Positions 1 through 8,110 are shown, numbered from the stretch's first letter. The stretch is DNA of 23,063 nucleotides from an uncultured Bacilli bacterium (GCA_934133155.1 CAKPAT010000004.1:1-23063), one strand, 5' to 3'. Notes: a model not told the origin generated them from the sequence alone. Numbers and translations: made by a program.

Positions 1-563
1 CTTTCTAGGCTGTAACAGCCTTCGAACATACCACCCATTTCATAAACGTTACTGGTATCAAAGGTAGATAAATCTAAGTTTTTTAAGTTTGTGCAGTAGG
101 AAAACATATAAATCATATTAGTTACTTTTGATGTATCAAAGTTACCATTAAAGTTGATTTCTTTTACTTCTTTAAAACGAGAAAATAAGTTATTACTTAA
201 AGAATTTGCAATTACTTTGCCATTTGATGCGATAAATAGATCGTATTTACTTTCACTGTTTTCTTTAATATAAGCGATTACTCCGCCTTTACTATCACTT
301 GATATATCCCATGATGTTATAGCGTCTTTAGGCACATCTATTTTATCTAAAAAGGTAATTGTGGTGATATTTTCTTTATAAAAATCAGTATGAAAATCTT
401 CATTAGAATTTGCAGTATATTGTTTTATTATTCTTGATTTTTCTTTAATATTTCCTTTGGCTTTTAAATTTATATTTTCACCAAAGGCAGCATATCCGGT
501 TACTAGACATAAAAATAATATGATTATACTTATTTTTAATATTATATTTTTTCTTTTTCGCAT
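1..563 (-). CDS. Secreted BspA-like/DUF285 surface protein, 3' end outside window
   Basis: The reading frame starts at ATG 561-563 and is still open at base 1, giving about 187 residues. The N-terminus is a basic stretch (MRKRKN), a hydrophobic segment at about residues 8-23, then GYAAFGENINL, which looks like a Sec signal peptide or anchor. The last visible part contains FDTSKVTNM, YMFSYCTNLKNLDLSTFDTS and GGMFEGCYSLE. This is the DUF285/BspA-like leucine-rich repeat pattern of surface proteins in Mollicutes and gut Bacillota. The middle has no recognised domain. A GGAAG ribosome site precedes the ATG. The protein at 21947-22966 shares the AYAAF..NINL.AKGN signal region, so the two are exported by the same route or are distant paralogs. 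Function is inferred only as cell-surface binding or adhesion. Confidence 0.8.
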   Translation of the reverse strand, partial: MRKRKNIILKISIIILFLCLVTGYAAFGENINLKAKGNIKEKSRIIKQYTANSNEDFHTDFYKENITTITFLDKIDVPKDAITSWDISSDSKGGVIAYIKENSESKYDLFIASNGKVIANSLSNNLFSRFKEVKEINFNGNFDTSKVTNMIYMFSYCTNLKNLDLSTFDTSNVYEMGGMFEGCYSLE

Positions 564-577
564 TTTAGACACTTCCT

Positions 578-606
578 TATCACATAACTTAATAGTTATA
601 CGTTAA
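578..606. repeat. Repeat copy S1: imperfect palindrome in leader of surface gene
   Basis: A 29-bp element made of TATCAC, then ATAACT, core TAAT, AGTTAT, then ACGTTAA on the plus strand. ATAACT and AGTTAT are perfect inverted arms. A near-identical copy lies 107 bp away at 685-713, with the four core bases inverted. On the minus-strand transcript the element would lie just after the predicted transcription start and just before the ribosome site. There it can fold as an 8-bp hairpin with two G-U pairs. It could be an operator, a recombination site or an mRNA 5' hairpin. Confidence 0.7.
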
Positions 607-617
607 TATCTACTCAA

Positions 618-623
618 ATTATA
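618..623 (-). promoter_or_regulatory. Extended -10 promoter of the surface-protein gene
   Basis: On the minus strand the sequence is TGCTATAAT: a perfect -10 hexamer with the TGn extension. No good -35 hexamer is visible at 16-18 bp, as is usual for extended -10 promoters. Transcription would start near 611, about 48 bp before the ATG, so the S1 palindrome falls at the 5' end of the mRNA. The promoter lies between repeats S1 and S2. Confidence 0.6.
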
Positions 624-684
624 GCATTTTCCTCATAAAAAATCTTTAAAAAGTTTAAAATTTTCTTTAAAGTAAATTAAAACA

Positions 685-713
685 TATCATATAACTATTA
701 AGTTATACGTTAA
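685..713. repeat. Repeat copy S2: same element with inverted 4-bp core
   Basis: The copy reads TATCAT, ATAACT, core ATTA, AGTTAT, ACGTTAA on the plus strand. It differs from S1 by one flank base (C to T) and by all four core bases, which are the reverse complement of those in S1. It lies upstream of the surface-gene promoter and just downstream of the terminator of the small gene at 757-906. Its spacing from S1 is exactly 107 bp. Confidence 0.7.
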
Positions 714-734
714 AAACGTTTTTTTGTGCATAAT

Positions 735-755
735 AAAAAGGAAGTCTTCTTCCCC
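735..755 (-). terminator. Intrinsic terminator after the recD2 gene cluster
   Basis: The minus-strand sequence is GGAAG, loop AAGA, CTTCC, followed by TTTTTATT. The stem can be extended by G-U pairs. It begins just after the stop codon of the small gene at 757-906 and should end the mtaB-to-small-protein transcript before the surface-protein promoter. Confidence 0.65.
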
Positions 756-756
756 T

Positions 757-906
757 TTACATCAAATCGTCTAATGCGTCATCAGCTTTTTTTAATGTTT
801 TGTTAAAAGTTTTACGCATAGCACCATATACTTGCTTATTATACTTCTGGTAAGCTAGTGTAGCAACGCTTCCTATGGCCATAAAAGCTATATTACTCAT
901 TTTCAT
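757..906 (-). CDS. 49-residue small membrane-anchored protein, DUF3918/YrzQ-like by position
   Basis: ATG at 904-906, stop TAA at 757-759, with an AGGTGAT ribosome site a few bases upstream. The peptide begins MKMSNIAFMAIGSVATLAY, a short hydrophobic segment at about residues 5-19. A positively charged middle and an acidic end (KKADDALDDLM) follow. It lies 56 bp downstream of recD2. From memory, Bacillus subtilis carries the small DUF3918 protein YrzQ next to its recD2 homologue yrrC. The length and the N-terminal hydrophobic plus basic layout fit that family, but I cannot confirm homology. Alternatives are a YtxH-like or unrelated small protein. Its function is unknown. Confidence 0.65.
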   Translation of the reverse strand: MKMSNIAFMAIGSVATLAYQKYNKQVYGAMRKTFNKTLKKADDALDDLM

Positions 907-937
907 TTATATCACCTACCCTGTCTTAGAAATGATG

Positions 938-953
938 GTATGCTTTTGCATAC
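938..953. other. Perfect 6-bp hairpin between recD2 and the small gene
   Basis: GTATGC, loop TTTT, GCATAC. It lies about 10 bp past the recD2 stop on the minus strand and about 30 bp before the next ATG. There is no T-run on the minus side, so it is not a convincing terminator for recD2. It could be an mRNA processing or stabilising hairpin. Confidence 0.4.
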
Positions 954-962
954 GTTATTATT

Positions 963-3158
963 TTAGTCATTTTGATTAAATTTATACTGTAATTTTGCGG
1001 CAAGTAGTGATTTTCTTATATATTCTTCATTATTATGCATACTGCTTTCAAATATATCAGGTTCACCGATTAAAATTAGTTTCTTTTTAGCTCTGGTTAT
1101 TCCTGTATAAACTAGTTTACGATAAAGCATTCTTTTATAACTATGGCATATTGGCATGATAACCATTTCAAATTCGCTTCCCTGGCTTTTATGAATGCTT
1201 ATAATAAAGCCATGTTTTATTTTGTTAAAGTCTTTTGGCGTATATTTTACGGTGTTATCATCATAATCAACATAAATTACATGTCTTTTTCCTTCGGTTT
1301 CTATTTTAGATAAAATTCCTATATCACCATTAAAAATATTTTCGTCTGGCATATTAACAAGCTGAAGAATTTTATCACCCTCTCTAAAAGTAACATCACC
1401 GACTTTTATTTGTTTTTTTGATTTTGTTTTAGGATTTAAAACTTCTTGCAGTTCTTTATTTAATAAGTCGATACCATTTTCTCCTTTATAAATCGGTGCA
1501 AGAAGTTGAAGGCGTTTATAACCATATCCTTTATCACTTATTTGTTTTACTATTTTTTTAAGGTTTGGTTTGATATTTATGCTTTGGCAAGTTAAAAATT
1601 TATAATCGTTATAGTTATTTAGATATTTTTCACTTAGGGCACCATCTTTTATTTCGCTTGCTAAAACTGTTATGTATGATCCTTCGTCTTGGCGGTATAG
1701 TTTAGAAAGTGAGACTGTTTGGATTAAATTTGATGTGATAAAATCTTTTAAAAGTACTCCCGGGCCAACACTTGGAAGTTGGTTATAATCACCAACTAAA
1801 ACTATACGTGCACTTTCATTCAAGCCCTTTAGCAGGCTAGAAAACAGGTTAACATCAATCATACTTACTTCATCAATTATGATTAATTTGCTTTTGGCTT
1901 TATTGTTTTCGTTTATTATAAATTCAGCGGTATCTTTATTCCATTTTAAGAAACGGTGAATGGTTGATGCGGGAAGGTTTGTTGCTTCACTCATTCTTTT
2001 ACTTGCTCTACCGGTTGGGGCAAGCAAAGCTAAATTTTTAATAAATGTGTTATCATCTAAGTGGTTTAAAAGTTTATAGCTTTCGGTTATAGCTTTTATT
2101 ATAGTTGTTTTTCCGGTTCCCGGTCCACCTGTTATTAATGAGATACTGTTTTCTAAAGCGGTTTTAATTGCTTCTTTTTGTTCATCATTATAAGTGATGT
2201 GGCTATCTTTCTGCATTTTTTCTAATGTTTCTTCCAATTTTTCATATTTTCTTTTAGGAGTACGAATTAATGAGGATACTCTTTTGACAATAACTTCTTC
2301 AGCATCCCAAATATCTTTTAAATAATATTTGTCTTCATAGATAACTATTTTGTTTATCTCTTTTAATTTTTCTAAATATTTTTCTATTTCAATATCTATG
2401 TTAAAATTTTTGAAAATGGCTTTTTTGATGTCTTCTTTTAATAAATAGGTGTCTCCATCTTGGTAGGTCATAATTTCCATTGTGTAAATGGTGAGTGCTA
2501 AAATTCTTCTTTCATCATCTTTGGGGATATTTAAGCTTCTTCCTGCTAAATCACAGGCGGTGAAGGATATTCCTTTAACATTTAGAAATTCATAAACATT
2601 ATTATCTGCTTTATTGATAGCTCTTTCTTTATACTCATTATATATTAAAAATGCTTCTCTTATTCTAAAACCAAGGTTTGTTAGGTAAACGATTGTTTTA
2701 CTGCTTTTATTATATTCTTTTAGCTTTTTTACGATTAATTCAGCTTTAGTCTGTGTGAGTTTAGGTACTAAATTAAGACATGAAGGGTCTTTTTCTATTT
2801 CTTCTAAAGCATTAGTGCCTAGTGTGTTTGCAATTTTTTTAGCTAGACTTGTACCAATTCCCGGAAATAAGTCACTAGATAAAAAGTCGACAATTCCTTC
2901 TTTTTCGGTGGGCATTATTTTTTCATAACTAGATACTTGAAGCTGATAGCCATATCTATCGTTTTTGATATAATCTCCGTAAAATTTATATAAATCATTT
3001 TCATTTAATTCGTAAAAATATCCGGTAAAGGTCACTGTTGTTCCCGAACGGCTTTTTAATCTTTCTATATTTGTATCTTTTACTTTAAATAATCCGATTA
3101 CATAACCTTGATCAGATACATAAATACTTTTAATAAAATGCCCTATTATATAATCCAT
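963..3158 (-). CDS. recD2: ATP-dependent 5'-3' DNA helicase RecD2 (YrrC-type)
   Basis: RecD2 is a stand-alone SF1B DNA helicase that acts in genome maintenance without RecBC. The 731 residues match the family length. In order: an OB-like N-terminal region (residues 1-80), a helix-hairpin-helix region around 85-200, Walker A GGPGTGKTT at 344-352, the APTGRAS motif near 380, DEVSMID (Walker B) at 429-435, VGDYNQLPSV at 455-464, an SH3-like insert, IHKSQGSEF at 655-663 and VYTGITRA at 683-690. All helicase motifs look intact. The start ATG has a GGTGAT ribosome site very close to it. It lies 31 bp after the membrane-protein gene, so the two are probably cotranscribed. An amino-acid-starved or SOS link is not visible. 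Confidence 0.95.
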   Translation of the reverse strand: MDYIIGHFIKSIYVSDQGYVIGLFKVKDTNIERLKSRSGTTVTFTGYFYELNENDLYKFYGDYIKNDRYGYQLQVSSYEKIMPTEKEGIVDFLSSDLFPGIGTSLAKKIANTLGTNALEEIEKDPSCLNLVPKLTQTKAELIVKKLKEYNKSSKTIVYLTNLGFRIREAFLIYNEYKERAINKADNNVYEFLNVKGISFTACDLAGRSLNIPKDDERRILALTIYTMEIMTYQDGDTYLLKEDIKKAIFKNFNIDIEIEKYLEKLKEINKIVIYEDKYYLKDIWDAEEVIVKRVSSLIRTPKRKYEKLEETLEKMQKDSHITYNDEQKEAIKTALENSISLITGGPGTGKTTIIKAITESYKLLNHLDDNTFIKNLALLAPTGRASKRMSEATNLPASTIHRFLKWNKDTAEFIINENNKAKSKLIIIDEVSMIDVNLFSSLLKGLNESARIVLVGDYNQLPSVGPGVLLKDFITSNLIQTVSLSKLYRQDEGSYITVLASEIKDGALSEKYLNNYNDYKFLTCQSINIKPNLKKIVKQISDKGYGYKRLQLLAPIYKGENGIDLLNKELQEVLNPKTKSKKQIKVGDVTFREGDKILQLVNMPDENIFNGDIGILSKIETEGKRHVIYVDYDDNTVKYTPKDFNKIKHGFIISIHKSQGSEFEMVIMPICHSYKRMLYRKLVYTGITRAKKKLILIGEPDIFESSMHNNEEYIRKSLLAAKLQYKFNQND

Positions 3159-3189
3159 GAAATCACCACTTTCTGAAAAGAAAAAGCCT

Positions 3190-3621
3190 TTATCTAGACT
3201 TTTCTTTTTCGGTAGGAACTAAAGTTGTCTTATCGGCATAAACTTTTGTAGATGAACCATCAAAATTTTGCCATGCTCTAACATTTGCAATATCAATATC
3301 GTTTTCTTCACAGTAGTTTTCTAACTCGTCAAGTGAGGAAAATGCTACCGGTTTTTCTAAATATCCATAGTCTGCATATTGATATGGGGTATTTTCTGCT
3401 GGGTCTGCATTAAAATTTTGAACGATTTTTGTTCCAGCGTCAACCATACCTTGGCCTAATACTGGGGCAATTGTTGGTCCTGCTGTGAAAATAACTGCAA
3501 CTACTCCACCAGCAACTGCTGCTATTTTAGCTTTTTTTGCAAGTGCTTTTTTAAATTCTGCTTTAGCAATTATTATTTGCCTTTTTTTCCTTGAAGTTTC
3601 TTCATCAAGTCTATATTTCAT
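3190..3621 (-). CDS. Hypothetical one-pass membrane protein
   Basis: 143 residues, unrecognised. The first 32 residues are strongly basic (MKYRLDEETSRKKRQ, KKALAKKAK). An Ala/Val/Gly-rich hydrophobic segment at about residues 33-57 is probably a membrane span. The rest is acidic with a YQYADYGYLEKP stretch and a charged tail. Basic residues before the span predict the N-terminus inside and the C-terminal domain outside. The start is supported by an AGGAG ribosome site 8 bp upstream. It sits between mtaB and recD2 with short gaps and no terminator on either side, so it is likely part of that operon. No function can be assigned. Confidence 0.75.
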   Translation of the reverse strand: MKYRLDEETSRKKRQIIIAKAEFKKALAKKAKIAAVAGGVVAVIFTAGPTIAPVLGQGMVDAGTKIVQNFNADPAENTPYQYADYGYLEKPVAFSSLDELENYCEENDIDIANVRAWQNFDGSSTKVYADKTTLVPTEKEKSR

Positions 3622-3660
3622 ACTATCACTCCTACTTTAATTTTAACACCTTTAAACTAT

Positions 3661-4917
3661 TTATTCAATCACTTTGCTGATTAAATATGGGTATTGTGAT
3701 TTTTCTATTTTAACATTTACTTCTTTTTTTAGTAAATTTTCACATCCTTGTGCTTTTACTTTTAAGAAATTACTGGTGTGACCAATCAGAAAACCGTCTT
3801 CATATATTTCTGGTATGAATGTTAAAGTTTTACCTATATGTTTATTCATGTATTTTATTTCTTTTTCTTTAGATATTTCTAGTAGTTTTTTTACTCTTTG
3901 TTTTTTAATATTTCCAGGAACCTTGCCTTCCATTTTGCTGGCTACTGTTCCGGTTCTATCAGAATATGGGAAAACATGAAGTTTAGTAAAACCACATTTT
4001 TTAACTGTCTTAATGGTTTCTTCAAAATCATCTTCAGTTTCATTTGGAAAACCAACTATGATATCAGTTGTTATATTCATATCTTCTTTAATATTTTTTA
4101 ATGTATTTATTTTATTTACAAAGTAGTTTGTATCATATTTTCTATTCATTAGTTTTAATATTTTATCACTGCCTGATTGAAGCGGTATATGCATATGATT
4201 TACTAAAATATTGCTTTCTTTTATTATTTTTAAAACATCATTATTGATTTCAGTTATTTCTATAGATGATATTCTAAGTCTTTTTAATCCATCTATTTTT
4301 ATCAAATCTTCAAGTAGGTTTGCAAAGGTATAATTTTTATCATGATAATGACCTGTATGAATACCAGTTAAAACTATTTCTTTGTGACCGTTTTTAATTA
4401 AGTTTTTGGCTTCTTCTATTATATCTTCATGGTTTTTACATCTTACATGACCTCTAACGTATGGGATAATACAAAATGCACAGTAATTGTCACAGCCATC
4501 TTCTATTTTGATGTAGGCTCTTGTTAAGTCAAAATTATTAAGTTTCATTGTTTCAAAATTTTCTTTATCCATGTCTTTTATTTCAATGGTTTTTTCTTTA
4601 TAATCTTTGATAAAATTTACGATTTCTGTTTTATTATTATTACCAATGATAATATCTGCGTCTATATCTAAATTATCTTTTTTATTTTGCACCATACAGC
4701 CGGCAACAAGTAATATGGCGTTTGGGTAATTTCTTCTTAAACTCCGTATTAATTTTCGGCATTTGCTGTCGGCGGTATTGGTAACTGTGCATGTATTCAC
4801 AATACAAATATCAGGTGTTTCACTTTTGATAAAGCCATGATTTATGAGTAAGTCACTCATAACTTCGCTTTCATATTCGTTGACTTTACAGCCAAATGTA
4901 TATATTTTAAACTTCAT
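3661..4917 (-). CDS. mtaB: tRNA (t6A37) methylthiotransferase MtaB
   Basis: MtaB adds a methylthio group to N6-threonylcarbamoyladenosine at position 37 of ANN-decoding tRNAs, which supports decoding accuracy. The 418 residues show the full family layout. An N-terminal UPF0004 domain holds three cluster cysteines (C10 in YTFGCKVN, C43 in NTCTVTN, C74 in VAGCMVQ). The radical-SAM motif at C142, C146 and C149 (GCDNYCAFC) is followed by IPYVRGHVR. A C-terminal TRAM domain spans about 355-415. The NTCTVTN.AD signature fits MtaB/YqeV better than MiaB or RimO. A strong AAGGAGG ribosome site precedes the ATG. A weak terminator lies just upstream, so it may begin its own transcript with the membrane protein, recD2 and the small gene. 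Confidence 0.93.
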   Translation of the reverse strand: MKFKIYTFGCKVNEYESEVMSDLLINHGFIKSETPDICIVNTCTVTNTADSKCRKLIRSLRRNYPNAILLVAGCMVQNKKDNLDIDADIIIGNNNKTEIVNFIKDYKEKTIEIKDMDKENFETMKLNNFDLTRAYIKIEDGCDNYCAFCIIPYVRGHVRCKNHEDIIEEAKNLIKNGHKEIVLTGIHTGHYHDKNYTFANLLEDLIKIDGLKRLRISSIEITEINNDVLKIIKESNILVNHMHIPLQSGSDKILKLMNRKYDTNYFVNKINTLKNIKEDMNITTDIIVGFPNETEDDFEETIKTVKKCGFTKLHVFPYSDRTGTVASKMEGKVPGNIKKQRVKKLLEISKEKEIKYMNKHIGKTLTFIPEIYEDGFLIGHTSNFLKVKAQGCENLLKKEVNVKIEKSQYPYLISKVIE

Positions 4918-4930
4918 TTTTTCCTCCTTA

Positions 4931-4953
4931 CTAAAGAAAAGCCTTAACGGCTT
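4931..4953 (-). terminator. Small terminator between the coiled-coil gene and mtaB
   Basis: The minus-strand sequence is AAGCC, loop GTTAA, GGCTT, then TTCTTT. The stem is only 5 bp and overlaps the stop codon of the upstream gene. It probably reduces rather than blocks readthrough into mtaB. Confidence 0.5.
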
Positions 4954-5527
4954 ATAGATTTTTTCTAAATTCTTTTAATGAGTTTAGAAATTTGTCATTA
5001 TCTTGTTTGGTATAATTTTTTTCACCTTTTTTTTGAATACCATATATTGGAGATATTATATCGGAACTTTTAAAACCTTGATATGCTTTTGGTTTTTCTT
5101 CTTTTATTTCTTCTTTTATAGGTTCTTCTTGCTCTTTTATTTCTTGAGACACTTCAACTTTTTCATTTTTAATATCTTCTTCTTTTTTCATCATGTTTGC
5201 CTGTTTCATTAATTCTTTATAGCTTATGATAGCGTTTTCTTCTTGCTCTTTTTCAAAAGCATCTATTTCATCTTTAGGTTGCTCTTTATTTAAATCAGCA
5301 CTCATTTGAGCGTATACTCTTTCAAGTTCTGCTTTGGCTTTTTCTTTTTCCTCTAAATCTACGTCATTATCTTCTTCTTTGTCAAATCTTTCTTCTTCAG
5401 AAATAGGCAATACTCTATTTGCTTTATTTACTTTTTTAAAGATAACCATAAAGATTATAAAAACTAATAAAACCGTTATTCCAATTATAATTATGTCCTT
5501 ATCTGGCACTTCTAGTAATAAATTCAT
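4952..5527 (-). CDS. Hypothetical one-pass membrane protein with acidic coiled-coil tail
   Basis: 191 residues from the preferred start. The frame is open 28 codons further upstream (to 5611), but that start is TTG without a ribosome site. ATG 5525-5527 has GGAGTGG 4-5 bases upstream, so I use it. A membrane span at about residues 11-31 (IIIIGITVLLVFIIFMVIF) is followed by a basic stop-transfer KKVNK. A long Glu/Lys-rich, probably coiled-coil cytoplasmic region then ends in a more ordinary segment (AYQGFKSSDIISPIYG). The topology recalls small divisome or EzrA-like anchors, but there is no family motif and I assign no function. It is transcribed separately from the T-box operon, which ends more than 450 bp away. 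Confidence 0.7.
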   Translation of the reverse strand: MNLLLEVPDKDIIIIGITVLLVFIIFMVIFKKVNKANRVLPISEEERFDKEEDNDVDLEEKEKAKAELERVYAQMSADLNKEQPKDEIDAFEKEQEENAIISYKELMKQANMMKKEEDIKNEKVEVSQEIKEQEEPIKEEIKEEKPKAYQGFKSSDIISPIYGIQKKGEKNYTKQDNDKFLNSLKEFRKNL

Positions 5528-6144
5528 AAAACCACTCCACATTTTTGCACAAATACAGTTTACCATAATAAAGATTTTTTTCATAGGTGTTTTAAGAAAT
5601 TTTTTTGACAAAATTTTTTTAGAATGTGTAAATGATTATTTTTTGATTAAAAATATTGCTCAATAACGAAAAAACTATTTTTTATTGTCATATATCCTCT
5701 ACATTTGTGCTTTATCAGTCTAAAACAACAACATCTTTTTAATAATCAACATTGCATCAGTTAATTCAGTAAATGAGCTTGAAAACATATTATTAAATTG
5801 ATAATTTCTATTATCTATTAGTCAAATATCTAATGCAGCTTTACACATATGCTTACTTTTGAGTGAGCTTAAAGAGGTAAATTAATTATTACCGTTATAG
5901 GTAATACAAATGTAAGTTTTTAGATAATTTCAGAAATATAATTTAATCTTTTTTGTCCCATTTAAATCATCTATTGAATTTATAATATAAAACTAGACAT
6001 CAATTACTTGATTGTCTAGTGCTCTTTTACTTTTTTTAAAAACAAAATCAATGTGAAGCATTTCTGCTCCTTTATATTAAATTTCTTTCATCTAATACAC
6101 GTTTAATATTGCATTTTTCAGTTTGTAAACACTTAATTAAAATG
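5528..6144. other. 617-bp stretch without an intact gene; degraded ORF scraps
   Basis: No convincing gene on either strand. On the minus strand there are short broken coding-like pieces. One is a 24-codon tail ending in RVLDERNLI just after the glycosyltransferase. Another is a 22-codon ORF at 5993-6061 with an AAAGGAG ribosome site. A third, about 40 codons long, is interrupted by TGA at roughly 5760-5870. This looks like a decayed gene or small gene pair, but I recognise no family. A terminator-like hairpin lies at 5992-6020. The 5528-5640 end presumably holds the promoter of the coiled-coil protein gene. TTATTATGG near 5565 is a weak -10 candidate. Confidence 0.5.
5992..6020 (-). terminator. 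Probable terminator of the T-box/thrS operon
   Basis: On the minus strand ACTAGACA pairs with TGTCTAGT, with an inner TCAA/TTGA stem, one bulged base and loop GTAA. It is followed by TTTTATATTAT. It lies about 125 bp past the stop of the glycosyltransferase gene, the last intact gene of the operon. The T-run is imperfect. On the plus strand it is followed by a looser T-rich stretch. Confidence 0.5.
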
Positions 6145-7158
6145 TTATTTTACTAAATCTTTTTCTAAAACGTATTCATAGATTTTTTTGAGTTTGTAAC
6201 CTATTTGTTTAAGATCACGGTCACTAGCTACTTTGTAGCCTTCTTCAGTTAAATCTTCAAGTTCATTATTTAATATTCCTTTGATTTTACTTTCAAATTC
6301 ATCTACTGTTTTTGCTTTATAGATATTTACTCCATCTAAAAGCCAGTTATCATATATTGGAATATCACTTATTATTGTTTTTGTTTTCATAGCTAAAGCT
6401 TCTAATAAAACCATTCCCTCAGTTTCTTCTTTGGTTGGGAAGATGTATACATCACATCCAGCATAAGCTTCTTTTAATTTTTCACTATCAACAAATCCGG
6501 CAAAGGTTACGTTATCGGTTTTATTTTTCATTGCTTCTTTTATTTTTATAGGAACTAATGATGGCTTTAGATAACCAAACCAGATAAATTTATATTCTGG
6601 GCATCTTCTTGCTAGTTCTAAAAATTCTAGTATGCCTTTTCTTTCGATATATAGGCCAACAGCCATAATTACTTTATCATTTTCTTTATAACCATATGTT
6701 TTTCTAAAATCACTTTTGATATAATCTTTTCTTTGATAAGCATTTATATCTATTCCGTTAGAGATTGGCACGATTTCTCTTTCTAAGTTATAGTTTTCTA
6801 GTAATCCTTTGGAGTATTCAGTTGGTGTTAAAATTAAGTCTGATGTTTTGTAGCATGCGATTAACCATTTTTTAAGTAATGGTGCAACTTCATTACTTAG
6901 TTTGAAAGAATTTCTAAAGTCTTCTTCAGTTGTGTGGGCATGATAGATTATTTTTATTCCTTTTTGTTTGATCTTTTTTGCTAGTCTTAAAGATTCTGGG
7001 AAAACTGTGTTGATGTGTGCTATATCAAAATTATCATTTATATCAGTTGTGTATTCAACGTGGGCTAAGTCTAATGCACGCATTTGGTGTTTAATTACTT
7101 GGCCTACGCCACTTTTTTCACATTCTTTTAAATTACCAGTATGTAGCAATACTTTCAT
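6145..7158 (-). CDS. GT4-family glycosyltransferase, glycolipid (LafB/CpoA-like)
   Basis: A retaining GT-B glycosyltransferase of 337 residues, likely acting on a membrane glycolipid at the inner leaflet. The N-terminal domain has SGVGQVIKHQMRAL at about 16-29 and HAHTTEEDFRNSF at 73-85. The C-terminal domain has GLYIERKG at 168-175, the GFV hinge around 221 and the EX7E motif at E245/E253 in KEETEGMVLLE. From memory, the N-terminal signature matches the LafB/CpoA group, which adds the second sugar to monoglucosyl-diacylglycerol in Firmicutes. Another GT4 sugar donor or acceptor is possible. An AAGGAGG ribosome site overlaps the stop of the YlmC/YmxH gene. It is the last gene of the T-box operon. 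Confidence 0.85.
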   Translation of the reverse strand: MKVLLHTGNLKECEKSGVGQVIKHQMRALDLAHVEYTTDINDNFDIAHINTVFPESLRLAKKIKQKGIKIIYHAHTTEEDFRNSFKLSNEVAPLLKKWLIACYKTSDLILTPTEYSKGLLENYNLEREIVPISNGIDINAYQRKDYIKSDFRKTYGYKENDKVIMAVGLYIERKGILEFLELARRCPEYKFIWFGYLKPSLVPIKIKEAMKNKTDNVTFAGFVDSEKLKEAYAGCDVYIFPTKEETEGMVLLEALAMKTKTIISDIPIYDNWLLDGVNIYKAKTVDEFESKIKGILNNELEDLTEEGYKVASDRDLKQIGYKLKKIYEYVLEKDLVK

Positions 7159-7168
7159 ATATACCTCC

Positions 7169-7390
7169 TTAACTACTTACATTTACTAGTATAACATCTT
7201 TCCCAATCTTGTCAATCTGTGACCATTTTATTAATACTGTAGATGATGAAAAAAATAAGAATCTTCTTTTTTGAACTGATAGTTCGATTATGCTACCGTC
7301 TTTATCTATACTGGCATCAATAATCATGCCAATTTTTTTACCATCATAGACATTGATTATGTCTTTTGATTGTAAGTCTGAAAGCATCAT
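7169..7390 (-). CDS. YlmC/YmxH-family PRC-barrel protein
   Basis: 73 residues. The frame is open further upstream to a GTG, but AGGTGG lies 5 bp before ATG 7388-7390, which I take as the start. The sequence MMLSDLQSKDIINVYDGKKIG and the end KIGKDVILVNV match the PRC-barrel fold of the YlmC/YmxH family. That family is conserved in spore-forming Bacillota and its molecular role is poorly known. The middle segment RRFLFFSSS replaces the usual KE-rich loop. It lies 9 bp after the C26 peptidase gene and 10 bp before the glycosyltransferase gene, so translation is probably coupled. Confidence 0.85.
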   Translation of the reverse strand: MMLSDLQSKDIINVYDGKKIGMIIDASIDKDGSIIELSVQKRRFLFFSSSTVLIKWSQIDKIGKDVILVNVSS

Positions 7391-7399
7391 AAAAACCAC

Positions 7400-8110
7400 C
7401 TATTTAAACATATGTGGTTTTGTTTTTTTTAACACTTTTTTTGTAAAGTCTGTAAATATGGGCATGTATCTATCTTCGATTTCTGGGTGAAATTGCACAC
7501 CTAGGGCGTTTTCACTTTCAATTGCTTCAATTATCTCTTCTGCTTTTGCTACTATTTCAAAGTGTTTAGGTGTTTTATCTAAAGCAAAATTATGAGCTGA
7601 TATTACTTCTAAACTTTCACCGAATAAATTTTTTAAAGTCCCTTTTTCAATAGTTATGTGGTGGTATGAACTACTTATGTTTTCTAATTTAAAAGGATTA
7701 TTATTGTCATGGCCGGTTATTTGTCTTAAGAAATATTTTTCACATGTTGGGTCAAAATTTCTTTGAATTTCTTCTAAACTTTTACCATTTATTTCGTCAT
7801 ATAAGTAGTCATAACACGCGAGGGTTTGCATTCCTAAACAGATACCTAGTATGGGCTTATTTTCTCTCATGGCGTAGCAGACTGCTGTAATGGCTGCTTT
7901 GGTGATAACTGATCCACCCGGAAGCAGGAAGCCATCACATATTTCTAACTCTTCTATATTTATTTTACCATCGACAACTGGAAGTATTATGGGAAGTGCA
8001 CCGGCTTTTAATAGTTTATCTGAATATGTTACTTGAATTTTATTTATACATTTGAATGGGCTTTCTGCGTCATAATTAAAGCTTGGAATTATGCCTATTA
8101 TTGGTTTCAT
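7400..8110 (-). CDS. Class I glutamine amidotransferase-like hydrolase (peptidase C26, PuuD-like)
   Basis: 236 residues with the peptidase C26 layout: start MKPIIGIIPSF, the LPGG loop near 63-66, nucleophile C91 in GICLGMQ, and H208/E210 in GVQFHPE. The triad is complete. Relatives hydrolyse gamma-glutamyl bonds, for example gamma-glutamyl-GABA in putrescine breakdown. No other putrescine gene is present here, so the substrate is open. It starts 2 bp after the thrS stop, in the T-box operon. A typical ribosome site (AGGAGAT) overlaps the end of thrS. It ends with TAG. Confidence 0.87.
   Translation of the reverse strand: MKPIIGIIPSFNYDAESPFKCINKIQVTYSDKLLKAGALPIILPVVDGKINIEELEICDGFLLPGGSVITKAAITAVCYAMRENKPILGICLGMQTLACYDYLYDEINGKSLEEIQRNFDPTCEKYFLRQITGHDNNNPFKLENISSSYHHITIEKGTLKNLFGESLEVISAHNFALDKTPKHFEIVAKAEEIIEAIESENALGVQFHPEIEDRYMPIFTDFTKKVLKKTKPHMFK

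Noticed and set aside
5528..5611. Longer N-terminus of the coiled-coil protein, starting at TTG 5609-5611
   Set aside because: TTG without a ribosome site, whereas ATG 5525-5527 has GGAGTGG upstream and starts cleanly before the membrane span.
5993..6061. 22-codon ORF with AAAGGAG ribosome site
   Set aside because: Very short, ends inside the terminator-like hairpin and has no recognised homologue. Kept only as a note in the degraded region.
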